Assembly (NCBI RefSeq): GCF_000455125.1
Contig: NZ_AUWR01000060.1
Location: 1 to 41,046 of the forward strand
Direction of reading: 5' to 3'
Origin: Mycobacterium sp. UM_WGJ
GTDB taxonomy: Bacteria; Actinomycetota; Actinomycetes; Mycobacteriales; Mycobacteriaceae
Length of the DNA: 41,046 nt
Shown: positions 21,407-31,329 of the stretch, piece after piece
How the letters are laid out: every line of letters begins with the position of its first letter
Numbering within the stretch: position 1 is the stretch's first letter
Translations under genes and position numbers: made by a program
Notes under the pieces: generated by a model
Database searches by the model: none
What the model saw: only the letters and a program-made list of their open reading frames with translations
Told to the model about the DNA's origin: nothing

Positions 21407-22380
21407 GCGACCCCGACACCGGGGCTGGATCGAATCAGCCACCGGGAACCAGCACCGCACCGCCGTCGATGCTGCGCGGCGGAATCCGCGACCCCAAGCT
21501 GGCGGCGGCACTGCGCACCCTGGAGCTCACGGTCAAGCGCAAGCTCGACGGGGTGCTGCACGGGGATCACCTCGGCTTGATCCCCGGCCCGGGTTCCGAG
21601 CCGGGCGAATCCCGGCTGTACCAGCCCGGCGATGACGTGCGCCGGATGGACTGGTCGGTCACGGCCCGCACCACCCATCCGCACGTCCGCCAGATGATCG
21701 CCGACCGCGAGCTGGAGACCTGGCTGGTGGTCGACATGTCGGCCAGCATGGATTTCGGCACCGCCACCTGCGAGAAGCGTGACCTGGCGGTGGCGGCGGC
21801 CTCGGCGATCGTCTACCTCAACAGCGGCGGCGGCAACCGGCTGGGCGCCCTGGTGGCCAACGGTGACCGCCTCGTGCGGGTACCGGCCCGCTCGGGGCGC
21901 AACCACGAGCAGACCCTGCTGCGCACCATCGCCACCATTCCGCGGGCCCCCGCCGGGGTGCGTGGTGACTTGGCGGCGGCCATCGACGCCTTGCGCAGGC
22001 CCGAACGTCGGCGCGGGATGGCAGTCATCATCAGTGACTTCCTCGGACCGATCAACTGGATGCGCCCGCTGCGAGCGATCGCCGCCCGCCACGAGGTGCT
22101 GGGCATCGAGATCCTCGACCCGCGTGACGTCGAGTTGCCCGACGTCGGCGACGTGGTGCTGCAGGACACCGAGTCCGGGATCACTCGCGAGTTCACCATC
22201 GACGCCAAACTGCGCGACGATTTCGCCCGGGCCGCGGTGGCCCACCGCGCCGACGTCGCACGCGCGTTGCGCAGCTGCGGCGCGCCGTTGCTGGGGTTGC
22301 GGACCGACCGGGACTGGATTGCTGACATCGTCCGTTTCGTCGAGTCACGCCGGCGCGGGGCGCTGGCGGGAACGCCGTGA
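21403..22380 (+). CDS. DUF58 domain protein (Rv1480 homolog)
   Basis: This 325-residue protein contains a DUF58 domain ([20 protein letters not shown] followed by [13 protein letters not shown]) and a VWA-like core with [13 protein letters not shown]. It is homologous to Rv1480. DUF58 proteins accompany MoxR ATPases and VWA membrane proteins, and the trio is thought to fold or activate extracytoplasmic targets. No signal peptide or membrane segment is seen, unlike the next gene. GTG 21403 overlaps the moxR1 TGA (GTGA), so the two are coupled. 28 bases separate it from the VWA gene. Confidence 0.9.
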   Translation: MSDPDTGAGSNQPPGTSTAPPSMLRGGIRDPKLAAALRTLELTVKRKLDGVLHGDHLGLIPGPGSEPGESRLYQPGDDVRRMDWSVTARTTHPHVRQMIADRELETWLVVDMSASMDFGTATCEKRDLAVAAASAIVYLNSGGGNRLGALVANGDRLVRVPARSGRNHEQTLLRTIATIPRAPAGVRGDLAAAIDALRRPERRRGMAVIISDFLGPINWMRPLRAIAARHEVLGIEILDPRDVELPDVGDVVLQDTESGITREFTIDAKLRDDFARAAVAHRADVARALRSCGAPLLGLRTDRDWIADIVRFVESRRRGALAGTP

Positions 22381-22408
22381 CCTCGACCCGTACAAAGACA
22401 GGTCTGTT

Positions 22409-23416
22409 ATGACATTGCCGATACTCGGGCCGATGACGCTTACCGGCTTCGCCCACCCGTGGTTCTTTCTGTTCCTGTTGGCGATCCTGGGTCTGATCGC
22501 GCTCTACATCCTCATGCAGGTGGCGCGGCACCGGCGGATCCTGCGGTTCGCCAACATGGAGCTGCTGGAGAGCGTGGCGCCCAAATCGCCGACGCGCTGG
22601 CGGCACCTGTCAGCGATCCTGCTGATCAGCTCGTTGCTGCTGTTCACCGTGGCGATGGCCGGCCCCACCCACGACGTCCGGATTCCGCGCAACCGCGCGG
22701 TGGTGATGCTGGTGATCGACGTCTCCCAGTCGATGCGGGCCACCGACGTCGCGCCCAGCCGGCTGGCAGCCGCCCAAGAGGCCGGCAAGCAGTTCGCCGA
22801 CGAACTGACCGCAGGCATCAACCTGGGCCTGATCGCCTACGCCGGCACCGCGACGGTGCTGACCTCGCCGACCACCAACCGCGAAGCCACCAAGGCTGCT
22901 ATCGACAAGCTGCAATTGGCCGACCGCACCGCCACCGGTGAAGGCATCTTCACCGCGCTGCAGGCGATCGCCACGGTGGGTGCGGTCATCGGCGGCGGTG
23001 ACACCCCGCCACCGGCCCGAATTGTGCTGCTCTCCGACGGTAAGGAGACCGTGCCGTCCAACCCCGACAATCCCAAGGGGGCGTTCACCGCAGCGCGCAC
23101 CGCCAAGGACCAGGGCGTTCCGGTCTCGACGATCTCATTCGGCACGGCCTACGGCTATGTCGAGATCAACGAGCAGCGTCAACCGGTGCCCGTCGATGAC
23201 GATTCGCTGAAGAAGATCGCCGACCTGTCCGGCGGCAGCGCCTACACCGCCTCCAGCCTGCAGCAGCTCAAAGAGGTCTACGCGACCCTGCAGGACCAGA
23301 TCGGCTTCGAGACCATTCGCGGTGACGCCAGCACCGGCTGGCTGCGCCTCGGTGCTTTCACTCTGGCGGTGGCCGCGCTGGCGGCACTGCTGCTCAACCG
23401 GCGGCTGCCCGCCTAG
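22409..23416 (+). CDS. VWA-domain (BatA-like) membrane protein (Rv1481 homolog)
   Basis: This 335-residue protein, the same length as Mtb Rv1481, has two N-terminal membrane segments ([38 protein letters not shown]), a large VWA domain with the MIDAS motif [12 protein letters not shown], and a C-terminal membrane segment ([20 protein letters not shown]). The metal-binding VWA domain should face the periplasm-like space or the cytoplasm between the helices. ATG 22409 gives [20 protein letters not shown], as in Mtb; the frame is open far upstream but overlaps the DUF58 gene. It is the last gene of the MoxR module. Rv1482c, which follows in Mtb, is absent. Confidence 0.93.
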   Translation: MTLPILGPMTLTGFAHPWFFLFLLAILGLIALYILMQVARHRRILRFANMELLESVAPKSPTRWRHLSAILLISSLLLFTVAMAGPTHDVRIPRNRAVVMLVIDVSQSMRATDVAPSRLAAAQEAGKQFADELTAGINLGLIAYAGTATVLTSPTTNREATKAAIDKLQLADRTATGEGIFTALQAIATVGAVIGGGDTPPPARIVLLSDGKETVPSNPDNPKGAFTAARTAKDQGVPVSTISFGTAYGYVEINEQRQPVPVDDDSLKKIADLSGGSAYTASSLQQLKEVYATLQDQIGFETIRGDASTGWLRLGAFTLAVAALAALLLNRRLPA

Positions 23417-23436
23417 GTCCCACCCCACCTCTTCCG

Positions 23437-23499
23437 CGTTGACTCTGCGTTCCCGGCGCGCAAGTGCGAGTAGCCCGCGCCCTGTGCGCAGAGTCAACG
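23437..23499. repeat. 63-bp nested palindrome before the fabG1 promoter
   Basis: Perfect 13-bp arms CGTTGACTCTGCG (23437-23449) and CGCAGAGTCAACG (23487-23499) enclose a second perfect 6-bp stem GGCGCG (23455-23460) and CGCGCC (23476-23481). The two stems are separated by exactly five bases on each side, around a 15-base loop. The symmetry suggests a dispersed REP/MITE-like palindrome or a strong bidirectional hairpin. It replaces the place of Rv1482c and ends 8 bases before the region conserved with the Mtb fabG1 promoter. Confidence 0.75.
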
Positions 23500-23507
23500 T
23501 GTCGATT

Positions 23508-24266
<759 letters not shown>

Positions 24267-24298
24267 CGACTCGTTCAGTTCAAGATAGGGGACTTTTC

Positions 24299-25108
24299 AT
24301 GGCAGGCATTCTCGAAGGCAAGCGGATCCTGGTCACCGGGATCATCACCGATTCCTCGATCGCATTCCACATCGCCAAGGTGGCGCAGGAGGCCGGCGCG
24401 CAGCTGGTGTGTACTGGGTTCGACCGGCTGCGGCTGATCCAGCGCATCATCGACCGGCTGCCGGAGCCGGCGCCGCTGCTCGAACTCGACGTGCAGAACG
24501 AGGAGCACCTGGGTTCGTTGGCCGAGCGTGTCACCGAGGTGATCGGCGAGGGCAACAAGCTCGACGGCGTGGTGCACTCCATCGGCTTCATGCCGCAGAC
24601 CGGCATGGGCATCAACCCGTTCTTCGACGCCCCCTACGAGGATGTCGCCAAGGGCATCCACATCTCGGCATACTCCTATGCCTCGCTGGCCAAAGCGGTA
24701 CTGCCGATCATGAACCCCGGCGGGGGCATCGTCGGCATGGACTTCGACCCCACGCGGGCGATGCCGGCCTACAACTGGATGACGGTGGCCAAGAGTGCCC
24801 TGGAGTCGGTGAACCGGTTCGTGGCGCGCGAAGCCGGCAAGGTCGGGGTCCGGTCGAATCTCGTTGCGGCCGGCCCGATCCGGACACTGGCGATGAGCGC
24901 CATCGTGGGTGGTGCCCTGGGTGAGGGCGCCGGCGAGCAGATCCGGCTGCTGGAGGAGGGCTGGGACCAGCGGGCCCCGATCGGCTGGGACATGAAGGAC
25001 CCGACGCCGGTGGCCAAGACCGTCTGCGCGTTGCTGTCCGACTGGCTGCCGTCCACCACCGGAACGGTCGTCTACGCCGACGGTGGCGCGCACACCCAGT
25101 TGCTGTAG
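24299..25108 (+). CDS. inhA: Enoyl-ACP reductase InhA
   Basis: InhA is the NADH-dependent trans-2-enoyl-ACP reductase of FAS-II, the target of isoniazid and ethionamide in Mtb. The 269-residue protein has the Mtb length and numbering. Ser94 (VVHSIGF), Ile21, Ile47, Phe149, Tyr158 and Lys165 (catalytic Tyr-x6-Lys) are all present, as is Thr266 near the C terminus, a reported kinase target. No known resistance substitution is seen at these positions. ATG 24299 has AGGGGA about 6 bases upstream and gives [14 protein letters not shown]. It follows fabG1 and is 12 bases from hemH. Confidence 0.98.
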   Translation: MAGILEGKRILVTGIITDSSIAFHIAKVAQEAGAQLVCTGFDRLRLIQRIIDRLPEPAPLLELDVQNEEHLGSLAERVTEVIGEGNKLDGVVHSIGFMPQTGMGINPFFDAPYEDVAKGIHISAYSYASLAKAVLPIMNPGGGIVGMDFDPTRAMPAYNWMTVAKSALESVNRFVAREAGKVGVRSNLVAAGPIRTLAMSAIVGGALGEGAGEQIRLLEEGWDQRAPIGWDMKDPTPVAKTVCALLSDWLPSTTGTVVYADGGAHTQLL

Positions 25109-25120
25109 ATAGGACGGCGG

Positions 25121-26152
25121 ATGGATCTAGACGCCGTCTTACTCCTGTCCTTCGGCGGTCCGGAAGGCCCGGAACAGGTTCGGCCGTTCCTGGAGAACGT
25201 CACCCGGGGACGTGGCGTGCCCCCGGCCCGGCTCGACGCGGTCGCCGAGCACTACCAGCACTTCGGTGGCGTGTCGCCGATCAATGGGATCAACCGCGAG
25301 CTGGCCGATGCGCTGTGTGCCGAAATGCCCTTTCTGCCGGTGTACTTCGGCAATCGCAACTGGGAGCCCTACGTCGAGGATGTCGTCGCGCAGATGGCGG
25401 CCGACGGCGTGCGACGAGCCGCGGTGTTCCCGACCTCGGCGTGGGGCGGGTATTCGGGTTGCGACCAGTACGCCGAGGACATCGCCCGGGCGCGAGCGGC
25501 GGTGGGGGATCAGGCCCCGGAACTGGTGAAACTGCGCCAGTACTTCGACCACCCGTTGTTCGTGGCGATGTTCGCCGAGGCGATTGGCGCCGCCGCTGAC
25601 ACGCTGCCGCCGGGCCTGCGCGATTCGGCCCGGCTGGTGTTCACCGCGCACTCCATTCCGGTGAGCGCCGACGCGCGCTACGGTCCACAGCTGTACAGCC
25701 GCCAGGTCGCCCACGCGACGAGTCTGGTCGCGGCCGCCGCGGGTTACACCGACTACGACCAGGTGTGGCAGTCGCGCTCGGGGCCGCCGCAGGTGCCCTG
25801 GTTGGAGCCCGACGTCGAAGCACATCTGGTAGCCCTGGCCGACGCCGGTGTGCCCGCGGTGATCGTGTGCCCGATCGGCTTTCTCAGCGACAACATCGAG
25901 GTGCTCTGGGACCTCGACAACGAAGTCCGCACTGCGGCGCAGAAGGCCGGAATCGCCTACGCGCGAGCGACCACACCGAATGCCGATCGACGACTGGCCC
26001 GGCTGGCCCGCGGCCTGGTCGAGGAGCTGCGCGACGGCTGCGCACCCGAACGCGTCGCCGGTCCGCCCGGCCTGGGCTGTGGGTTCGGGGTCGACGGCGC
26101 GCCATGCGGCTCATCGCACTGCATCGCGGCCGTGACGCCGCCGGCTCGCTAG
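25121..26152 (+). CDS. hemH: Ferrochelatase (coproporphyrin type) HemH/CpfC
   Basis: This enzyme inserts ferrous iron into coproporphyrin III in the Gram-positive-type heme pathway. The 343-residue protein has the catalytic His in [16 protein letters not shown], the anionic helix [20 protein letters not shown], and [14 protein letters not shown]. The C-terminal Cys320, Cys329 and Cys334 ([15 protein letters not shown]), together with a more internal cysteine (YSGCDQY), match the [2Fe-2S] ligand set known for mycobacterial ferrochelatase. It is homologous to Rv1485 (hemZ). The stop TAG overlaps the convergent stop of the next gene within one CTAG. Confidence 0.95.
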   Translation: MDLDAVLLLSFGGPEGPEQVRPFLENVTRGRGVPPARLDAVAEHYQHFGGVSPINGINRELADALCAEMPFLPVYFGNRNWEPYVEDVVAQMAADGVRRAAVFPTSAWGGYSGCDQYAEDIARARAAVGDQAPELVKLRQYFDHPLFVAMFAEAIGAAADTLPPGLRDSARLVFTAHSIPVSADARYGPQLYSRQVAHATSLVAAAAGYTDYDQVWQSRSGPPQVPWLEPDVEAHLVALADAGVPAVIVCPIGFLSDNIEVLWDLDNEVRTAAQKAGIAYARATTPNADRRLARLARGLVEELRDGCAPERVAGPPGLGCGFGVDGAPCGSSHCIAAVTPPAR

Positions 26153-26982
26153 TTGCGCCAGGCCGACTGCAGAATCTCGGTCACCGCTGCGCTGCGTGCC
26201 GCGCGCACCACGCTCGCCAGCGGCGCGACCGCATCCACGGCGCGCTGCACCGCCGCCGACGTCTGAGCGCTGGCGGTCAGCAGATCGGCGCTGACGGTGA
26301 TGATCGCCTCGACGTGGGCGGCGCTCTGCAGAACACGTACCGCACGGTTCGGCGCATGGTCCGGAATCCTGTGCAAGAGAGCAGCTTCCATCATCTGCTC
26401 CACACGCAGTCGCGGATCCGCCACGCCGTAGTCGGCCCACCGCGAACCGGTGGAGCCCAATGCTTCGGCGGCCGTCCGCACCGCCGACCGCAACGAGTAC
26501 TCGGCGTCACCGAGATCGTGCTGCTCGCCGGCCGGCACGCTGGTCAGCGGGAACACGGTCCAGCACAGTTCGGCGGCGTAATCAGCGTCGGCGTCTTCCG
26601 AGTACGCCGGAACCAGCCCGATCGGAGTCGAGGCATCCGAAGAGCCGAGCAAAACGGCTTCGCCGGCGAGGATCGCCTCCTGGGAAAAGACCGTCCCGGC
26701 CGGCAGTCCGCGGACGTCGCCGGGGACCGGAAACACCGGGCGGATGCCGGCTCCGGCGGCCGACGGCCCCGCACCCCGCACCAACTGCAGCAGGGCGGCG
26801 GCGCCGCCGTCGCACGCGTCCGGCCATGACAGACCAACGCTGCTCGCGACGACCGCGTCGTGGGCGGCCACCGATTGCACTGGCGCCCAGGCCGATAGTG
26901 CGTCCAACACATCGTCGGGTGCGGCTCGGCCGGCAAGCCAGGCGTTGGCCCACACCGACAGGGAAGTACTCGGGCACCACAT
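26149..26982 (-). CDS. Conserved mycobacterial protein of unknown function (Rv1486c homolog)
   Basis: This 277-residue protein is homologous to Mtb Rv1486c. It starts [20 protein letters not shown] and contains [33 protein letters not shown], and an alpha-helical C-terminal third ([32 protein letters not shown]). No signal peptide, membrane segment, catalytic motif or named domain is evident. ATG 26982 matches the Mtb start; a TACACT -10-like hexamer lies ten bases upstream, so the leader is very short. It is divergent from the nfeD-like gene and overlaps hemH at the stop. I do not assign a function. Confidence 0.85.
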   Translation of the reverse strand: MWCPSTSLSVWANAWLAGRAAPDDVLDALSAWAPVQSVAAHDAVVASSVGLSWPDACDGGAAALLQLVRGAGPSAAGAGIRPVFPVPGDVRGLPAGTVFSQEAILAGEAVLLGSSDASTPIGLVPAYSEDADADYAAELCWTVFPLTSVPAGEQHDLGDAEYSLRSAVRTAAEALGSTGSRWADYGVADPRLRVEQMMEAALLHRIPDHAPNRAVRVLQSAAHVEAIITVSADLLTASAQTSAAVQRAVDAVAPLASVVRAARSAAVTEILQSAWRN

Positions 26983-27048
26983 GATGCAAGGCAGTGTAGT
27001 TGCCGCCCCTTCGTTGCTGGACCGCATAGGTACGGGCGGTTCTCGGGC

Positions 27049-27060
27049 TATCCTGACCGC
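27049..27060 (+). promoter_or_regulatory. -10 element for leaderless nfeD-like gene
   Basis: TATCCT (27049-27054) followed by GACCGC leads directly into ATG 27061. The hexamer and the six-base gap fit a leaderless promoter for the nfeD-SPFH pair. Confidence 0.55.
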
Positions 27061-27495
27061 ATGCCGACTGCCCTGATCTGGTTGGTCTTCGCACTCGGTC
27101 TCGCAGGAGCCGAGGCCCTCACCGGCGACATGTTCCTGCTCATGCTGTCCGGTGGTGCGCTGTCGGCGGCGGCGGCCAGCGCCCTGACCGACTGGCCGCT
27201 GTGGACCGACGGCGCGGTGTTCCTGGTGGTTTCGGTGCTGCTGCTGGCGTTGGTCCGTCCCGCGCTGCGGCGACGGCTATGGGCCGAAACAGGCGGCGAC
27301 ACGGGGGTGCTGGCGCTGCAGGGCAAGACCGCCCTGGTGCTCGACCGGGTCGAACAACACGGTGGCCGGGTGAAGCTGGGCGGCGAGGTGTGGACCGCCC
27401 GCGCGCTCACCGAAGGCGACGTCTTCGAACCGGGGGAGCAGGTCACCGTGATGCACATCGACGGCGCTACCGCCGTGGTCGGCAAGATCCTGTAA
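27061..27495 (+). CDS. NfeD-like membrane protein (Rv1487 homolog)
   Basis: This 144-residue protein has hydrophobic membrane segments (LIWLVFALGLAGAEALTG; LLMLSGGALSAAAASAL; AVFLVVSVLLLALVRPAL) followed by a soluble C-terminal OB-fold-like domain (GKTALVLDRVEQHGGRVKLG, FEPGEQVTVMHIDGATAVVG). This is the short NfeD architecture. NfeD proteins are paired with SPFH/stomatin proteins, and the next gene is one, 14 bases downstream, so they probably form one membrane complex or microdomain. It is homologous to Rv1487. Confidence 0.92.
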   Translation: MPTALIWLVFALGLAGAEALTGDMFLLMLSGGALSAAAASALTDWPLWTDGAVFLVVSVLLLALVRPALRRRLWAETGGDTGVLALQGKTALVLDRVEQHGGRVKLGGEVWTARALTEGDVFEPGEQVTVMHIDGATAVVGKIL

Positions 27496-27509
27496 CGAAA
27501 GGAATCGTC

Positions 27510-28655
27510 ATGGAAGGCGTCACAACCGGGCTGCTGTTGCTGGCCGTGTTGGTGGTGTTCGCGATCATCGTGGTCGCCAAGTCGGTCGCGCTGATCCCGC
27601 AGGCCGAGGCAGCGGTGATCGAACGCCTGGGCCGCTACAGTCGCACCGTCAGCGGACAGCTGACCCTGTTGGTTCCGTTCATCGACCGCGTGCGGGCCCG
27701 CATCGACCTGCGTGAACGGGTGGTGTCCTTCCCGCCGCAGCCGGTGATCACCGAGGACAACCTGACCCTGAACATCGACACCGTGGTGTACTTCCAGGTC
27801 ACCAACCCCAAGGCCGCGGTGTATGAGATCAGCAACTACATCGTCGGTGTGGAACAGCTGACCACCACGACGCTGCGCAACGTCGTCGGCGGGATGACGC
27901 TGGAGCAGACGCTGACCTCCCGCGAGGTGATCAACAGCCAGCTGCGCGGCGTGCTCGACGAGGCGACCGGACGGTGGGGTCTGCGGGTGGCCCGGGTGGA
28001 GCTGCGCAGCATCGACCCGCCGCCGTCGATCCAGGCATCGATGGAGAAGCAGATGAAGGCCGACCGCGAGAAGCGGGCCATGATCTTGACCGCCGAGGGA
28101 CAGCGCGAGGCCGCCATCAAACAGGCCGAAGGCCAGAAGCAGTCCGAGATCCTCACCGCCGAGGGCGCCAAGCAGGCGGCGATCCTGGCCGCCGAAGCCG
28201 ACCGGCAGTCCCGGATGCTGCGCGCCCAAGGTGAGCGTGCCGCGGCCTACCTGCAGGCTCAGGGGGAGGCCAAAGCCATCGAGAAGACCTTCGCCGCGAT
28301 CAAGGCCGCTCGGCCCACCCCCGAGCTGCTGGCGTACCAGTACCTGCAGGTGTTGCCGGAGATGGCCCGGGGAGAAGCCAACAAGGTGTGGGTGGTGCCC
28401 AGTGATTTCGGCACCGCACTGCAGGGCTTCACCAAACTGCTCGGTGCCCCCGGCGAGGACGGCGTGTTCCGCTACCAGCCCTCGCCCTATGACGAGCCCC
28501 GGCACCGGGCCGAGGACGACAGTGACGAAGTCGCCGACTGGTTCACCACCCAGACCGACCCGGCGATCGCCCAGGCCGTCGCCAAAGCCGAGGCGGATGC
28601 GCGTAAGCCGGTCGAGGGCGTGTTGCCGCCGCAGCTCGATCCCGGTCCGGCGTGA
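27510..28655 (+). CDS. SPFH/stomatin-like membrane protein (Rv1488 homolog)
   Basis: This 381-residue protein has one N-terminal membrane segment (TGLLLLAVLVVFAIIVVAKS), an SPFH/Band 7 domain (AVIERLGRYSRTVSGQLTLL through NVVGGMTLEQTLTSREVIN), and a long Ala/Glu/Gln-rich coiled coil (about 180-260), then a variable tail. It resembles QmcA-type stomatins and Rv1488. Such proteins oligomerise into rings on membranes and work with NfeD partners. ATG 27510 has GAAAGGA upstream. The frame is open earlier, but that overlaps nfeD. Its TGA overlaps the GTG of the next gene. Confidence 0.93.
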   Translation: MEGVTTGLLLLAVLVVFAIIVVAKSVALIPQAEAAVIERLGRYSRTVSGQLTLLVPFIDRVRARIDLRERVVSFPPQPVITEDNLTLNIDTVVYFQVTNPKAAVYEISNYIVGVEQLTTTTLRNVVGGMTLEQTLTSREVINSQLRGVLDEATGRWGLRVARVELRSIDPPPSIQASMEKQMKADREKRAMILTAEGQREAAIKQAEGQKQSEILTAEGAKQAAILAAEADRQSRMLRAQGERAAAYLQAQGEAKAIEKTFAAIKAARPTPELLAYQYLQVLPEMARGEANKVWVVPSDFGTALQGFTKLLGAPGEDGVFRYQPSPYDEPRHRAEDDSDEVADWFTTQTDPAIAQAVAKAEADARKPVEGVLPPQLDPGPA

Positions 28656-29035
28656 GCGCGCTGACGGCACGGCCGACCTACGCGGCGCTGGCCGCATTCC
28701 TGGCGGGTGACGCCGTGGCGTCGGCGGTCCCGGTGCCCTACGTCGCCAAGAACATGGATGCCATGCGGATTCCCGAGGAGGTCCGCTGGGCGGTCCCGGT
28801 GGCCAAGGCCGCCACCGCGTTGGGGCTGGCATCGGTGTTCCGCTTCCCGGCCGTCGCCCGGCTCACCACCGGCTTGTTGACGTTGTATTTTGCCGGAGCG
28901 CTGGGCATCCACCTGCGCGTGCGCAACCGGATCGCCAACATCGTGCCCACGGTACTGCTGCTGATGGTGTTCGCCGCGATGACCGCGCAGGGCCCGCACA
29001 CCGCTGGGGGCGGGGTACGGGCCCTGGAGTCCTAG
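28652..29035 (+). CDS. Small DoxX-like membrane protein
   Basis: This 127-residue hydrophobic protein has about four predicted membrane segments: TYAALAAFLAGDAVASAVPV, VAKAATALGLASVFRFPAVA, LTTGLLTLYFAGALGIHLRV and NIVPTVLLLMVFAAMTA. The pattern resembles the DoxX-like family. GTG 28652 overlaps the SPFH stop as GTGA, so it belongs to the same operon. The role is unknown; association with SPFH/NfeD suggests membrane organisation. Whether it corresponds to Mtb Rv1489 I cannot decide from memory. Confidence 0.72.
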   Translation: MSALTARPTYAALAAFLAGDAVASAVPVPYVAKNMDAMRIPEEVRWAVPVAKAATALGLASVFRFPAVARLTTGLLTLYFAGALGIHLRVRNRIANIVPTVLLLMVFAAMTAQGPHTAGGGVRALES

Positions 29036-29068
29036 CTTTCGGGGTTCCCGGGGGTTTCCGGGGGAGAT

Positions 29069-29749
29069 TCAGCCCCGGCGGGACGCGGCGGTGTGCTCGT
29101 CGAGCGTGGTCGCTTTGTAGGCGTAGGCGGCCACTACCGCGCCGAGCAACTGGGCGATCAGGTAGACCCAGAGGAACTTCCAGGCGAAGATCCCCGACAG
29201 CATCAGACCGAAGGTGATGGCCGGGTTGAACGCCGCGCCCGAGATCGCGCCGACCGCCACCACGCCCACGGTCACCACGAAGCCGATCGCCAGACCGTAA
29301 AAGCTGTTGCCGGCGCTGTCTTTGCTGGTTGCGGTGTGCAAAACGACGTAACACAACGCGAATGTGAATACCAACTCGGCCAAGAATGCGGCCCAGACCG
29401 TGCCGGTCAGATCAAGTGTGCCCGTGGCGTACTTGTCATGCCACAACCCGAATCCCACACCGAACGCGGCGAGGGCACCGACCAACTGCGCAACGATGTA
29501 GGGCCCCAAGTCGCCCAAGGGCAGTGCACCCCGCAGATAAGCGGCCACGGAGACGGCCGGGTTCAGGTGGCCGCCCGAGATGTGCCCACTGGCATACACC
29601 ATCACCATCAGCACCGAGCCGATGCCCAGCGCGGTGGCAGCCACGCATTCGGTGCCGGACAAGACGATCCCGAGCACTGCGAACATGAAAACGAATGTGC
29701 CGATCATTTCGGTCAAATATTTGCGCACCGAGGCGTTCCGATCAGCCAT
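29069..29749 (-). CDS. Aquaporin / MIP-family channel
   Basis: This 226-residue six-helix protein has both half-helix NPA motifs, SGGHLNPAVS and SGAAFNPAIT, and the family helix ends GTFVFMFAVLGIVLSGTEC and AFLAELVFTFALCYVV. It should conduct water or small neutral solutes such as glycerol; its compact size suggests an aquaporin-like rather than glycerol-facilitator type, but selectivity needs the pore residues modelled. ATG 29749 has AAGGGA upstream; a start 19 codons earlier would add a segment unlike the family. I do not recall an aquaporin at this locus in Mtb, so it looks like a lineage-specific insertion or loss. Confidence 0.92.
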   Translation of the reverse strand: MADRNASVRKYLTEMIGTFVFMFAVLGIVLSGTECVAATALGIGSVLMVMVYASGHISGGHLNPAVSVAAYLRGALPLGDLGPYIVAQLVGALAAFGVGFGLWHDKYATGTLDLTGTVWAAFLAELVFTFALCYVVLHTATSKDSAGNSFYGLAIGFVVTVGVVAVGAISGAAFNPAITFGLMLSGIFAWKFLWVYLIAQLLGAVVAAYAYKATTLDEHTAASRRG

Positions 29750-29916
29750 TGATCCGGTCCCTTCACTCCGTCGGGCACTTGCCCAATTTGTGCTGTGCCA
29801 GCACATGGCACTAATCAGGACTGTAACGGCGCAGGGCCTTCAGGCGGCTATTCGCCCACCATTTTTCACCGAATTGTTGCTGGATTAATGAGGGCTTCGT
29901 GTTGTTTGCCGCGGCG

Positions 29917-30387
29917 CTATCGGTTCAGGCGCAATTCGACCAGTGGCAGTGCCGTATTGGGCGGGTTCACGGCTGCGCCCAGCGTCTTCTCGAGCACCGC
30001 GCTGAACTTCTCCCAAGCGCGGGGATGGCGCTCGATGTAGTGGCCCAGCACCCGGTCGGCTTCGGTCTGTTCCAGCACTCGGGCGGTGGCCGGTACCGCG
30101 GACCTGCTCCCGACGTAGACATGCACCCGGGGGTTGGCGCGGATGTTGCGAAACCATTGAGCGCGGTCGCCGAAACCCGATGCCACCACATAGCTGTCGT
30201 CGGCGGGGCGGTCGATGACTTCTAGGACGACGCGGCGGCGCGCCCCCGTCTTGCGCCCGATGTGCTCGAGCATCAACAGGCGCTGGCCGAGGAGGCCGCC
30301 GAGTCGTGCGCGGTACAGCCAGATCGGGGCGCGCATCAGCCGGCGCGAACTCAACAATCGGCTGACGGTGTCGGCCAAGGACGGCAT
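29917..30387 (-). CDS. Deazaflavin (F420)-dependent nitroreductase-family protein
   Basis: This 156-residue protein has the DUF385/Ddn split beta-barrel: RLLMLEHIGRKTGARRRVVL followed by EVIDRPADDSYVVASGFGDR, and QWFRNIRANPRVHVYVGSRS. These segments bind F420 in related mycobacterial proteins. It should reduce a quinone or other small molecule with F420H2; the substrate is unknown. ATG 30387 lies seven bases after TAGCGT on the minus strand; GTG 30396 is in frame three codons earlier and overlaps that hexamer. It lies 30-40 bases downstream of the TVP38-family gene on the same strand, so an operon is also possible. Confidence 0.85.
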   Translation of the reverse strand: MPSLADTVSRLLSSRRLMRAPIWLYRARLGGLLGQRLLMLEHIGRKTGARRRVVLEVIDRPADDSYVVASGFGDRAQWFRNIRANPRVHVYVGSRSAVPATARVLEQTEADRVLGHYIERHPRAWEKFSAVLEKTLGAAVNPPNTALPLVELRLNR

Positions 30388-30426
30388 CTTCAGCACGCTA
30401 CCCGCGGCCCGGTCGGCGCGCCGTGA

Positions 30427-31233
30427 TCAGCCGATGGCCACCGATTCGCTCGAGTCGATTTCGCGGGTGTCCGGGCCGGCCACGGGCCGCTGTACGCGGT
30501 GCGAGCGCGCTTCGTACACCAGCAGCGCCACCCCGACCGCGGCGGTGCAGGCCGAGACCGCGAACAGCAACGGGCTCACCTCACCGGTCAGGGCGTCGCC
30601 GAGCACCACCACGGCGGCCGTGCCCGGCAGCAGCCCGATCAGGGTGGCCACCGTGTACGGCACGAGTCGCACCGCCGAGGCACCGGCGGCGTAGTTGATC
30701 ACCGAGAACGGGATCGCCGGAATCAACCTCAGCGAGACCACCGCGGGCCAGCCGCGTTGGCGAAGGCGGGTGTCGAGCGCGTCAAGTCGCGGGTGTTGCA
30801 CCACCCGGCTCAACTGCCAACCGAATACCCGCATCAGGATCAACACCCCCACCGCGCTCAATGCGCTGGCCACCACGGCAAGCAGGACGCCCAGCCACGG
30901 GCCGAACAGCAGGCCGGCGGCCAACGTGAAGGCGGTCCGTGGAAACGGGAACACCGTCACGACCGTGTGGGCCAGCAGAAACGCCACCGGAAACCACGGC
31001 CCCAACGTCTGCGCCCAGTCCCGCAGCTGTACGGCGGAGGGCACCGGGACCAGCAGCGCCACCGCGACCAAGCTCAGGATGACCGCCGTGGTCAACGCCA
31101 ATCGTCGCAGCCCCACTTGCAGCGCGGTGGCGAGGACTGCCGACCGGGTGCCACGCAGCACCTGCGCGATTCGGGTCGAGGCGGGCGTCACAGCGCCCAA
31201 GACTACGGGCCGTGGGTGAACACCTCGTGTCAC
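30427..31233 (-). CDS. TVP38/TMEM64-family membrane protein (Rv1491c homolog)
   Basis: This 268-residue membrane protein has the VTT/SNARE-associated domain: FPFPRTAFTLAAGLLFGPWL then GVLLAVVASALSAVGVLILM, the conserved RLRQRGWPAVVSLRLIPAIP, and FSVINYAAGASAVRLVPYTV then ATLIGLLPGTAAVVVLGDA. Five to six membrane segments are predicted. It is homologous to Mtb Rv1491c. DedA/TVP38 relatives take part in lipid or cation transport and membrane homeostasis, but this member's role is unknown. The N terminus is uncertain: GTG 31233 adds about 25 poorly conserved residues before the first membrane segment. Confidence 0.9.
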   Translation of the reverse strand: MTRGVHPRPVVLGAVTPASTRIAQVLRGTRSAVLATALQVGLRRLALTTAVILSLVAVALLVPVPSAVQLRDWAQTLGPWFPVAFLLAHTVVTVFPFPRTAFTLAAGLLFGPWLGVLLAVVASALSAVGVLILMRVFGWQLSRVVQHPRLDALDTRLRQRGWPAVVSLRLIPAIPFSVINYAAGASAVRLVPYTVATLIGLLPGTAAVVVLGDALTGEVSPLLFAVSACTAAVGVALLVYEARSHRVQRPVAGPDTREIDSSESVAIG

Positions 31234-31298
31234 TCAGCGGGAGTTTCGCCGCTCGGCACACCTCACCCGTGTCGGCTGATCGGCATCATTTAGCCTGG

Positions 31299-31329
31299 TT
31301 GACACATGTCGGGTAGCGCTTCCACAGTT
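31299..31329 (+). promoter_or_regulatory. Possible mutA promoter
   Basis: TTGACA (31299-31304) is a perfect -35 hexamer; CACAGT (31324-31329) is a weak -10 at 19 bp. The transcript would then start inside the palindrome that follows. The assignment is tentative. Confidence 0.35.

Noticed and set aside
31287-31296. TAGCCT at 31291 as the main mutA -10
   Set aside because: It would give a leader of about 55 bases and lies before the TTGACA, with no matching -35; the TTGACA-based promoter near the palindrome is a better, though still weak, candidate.
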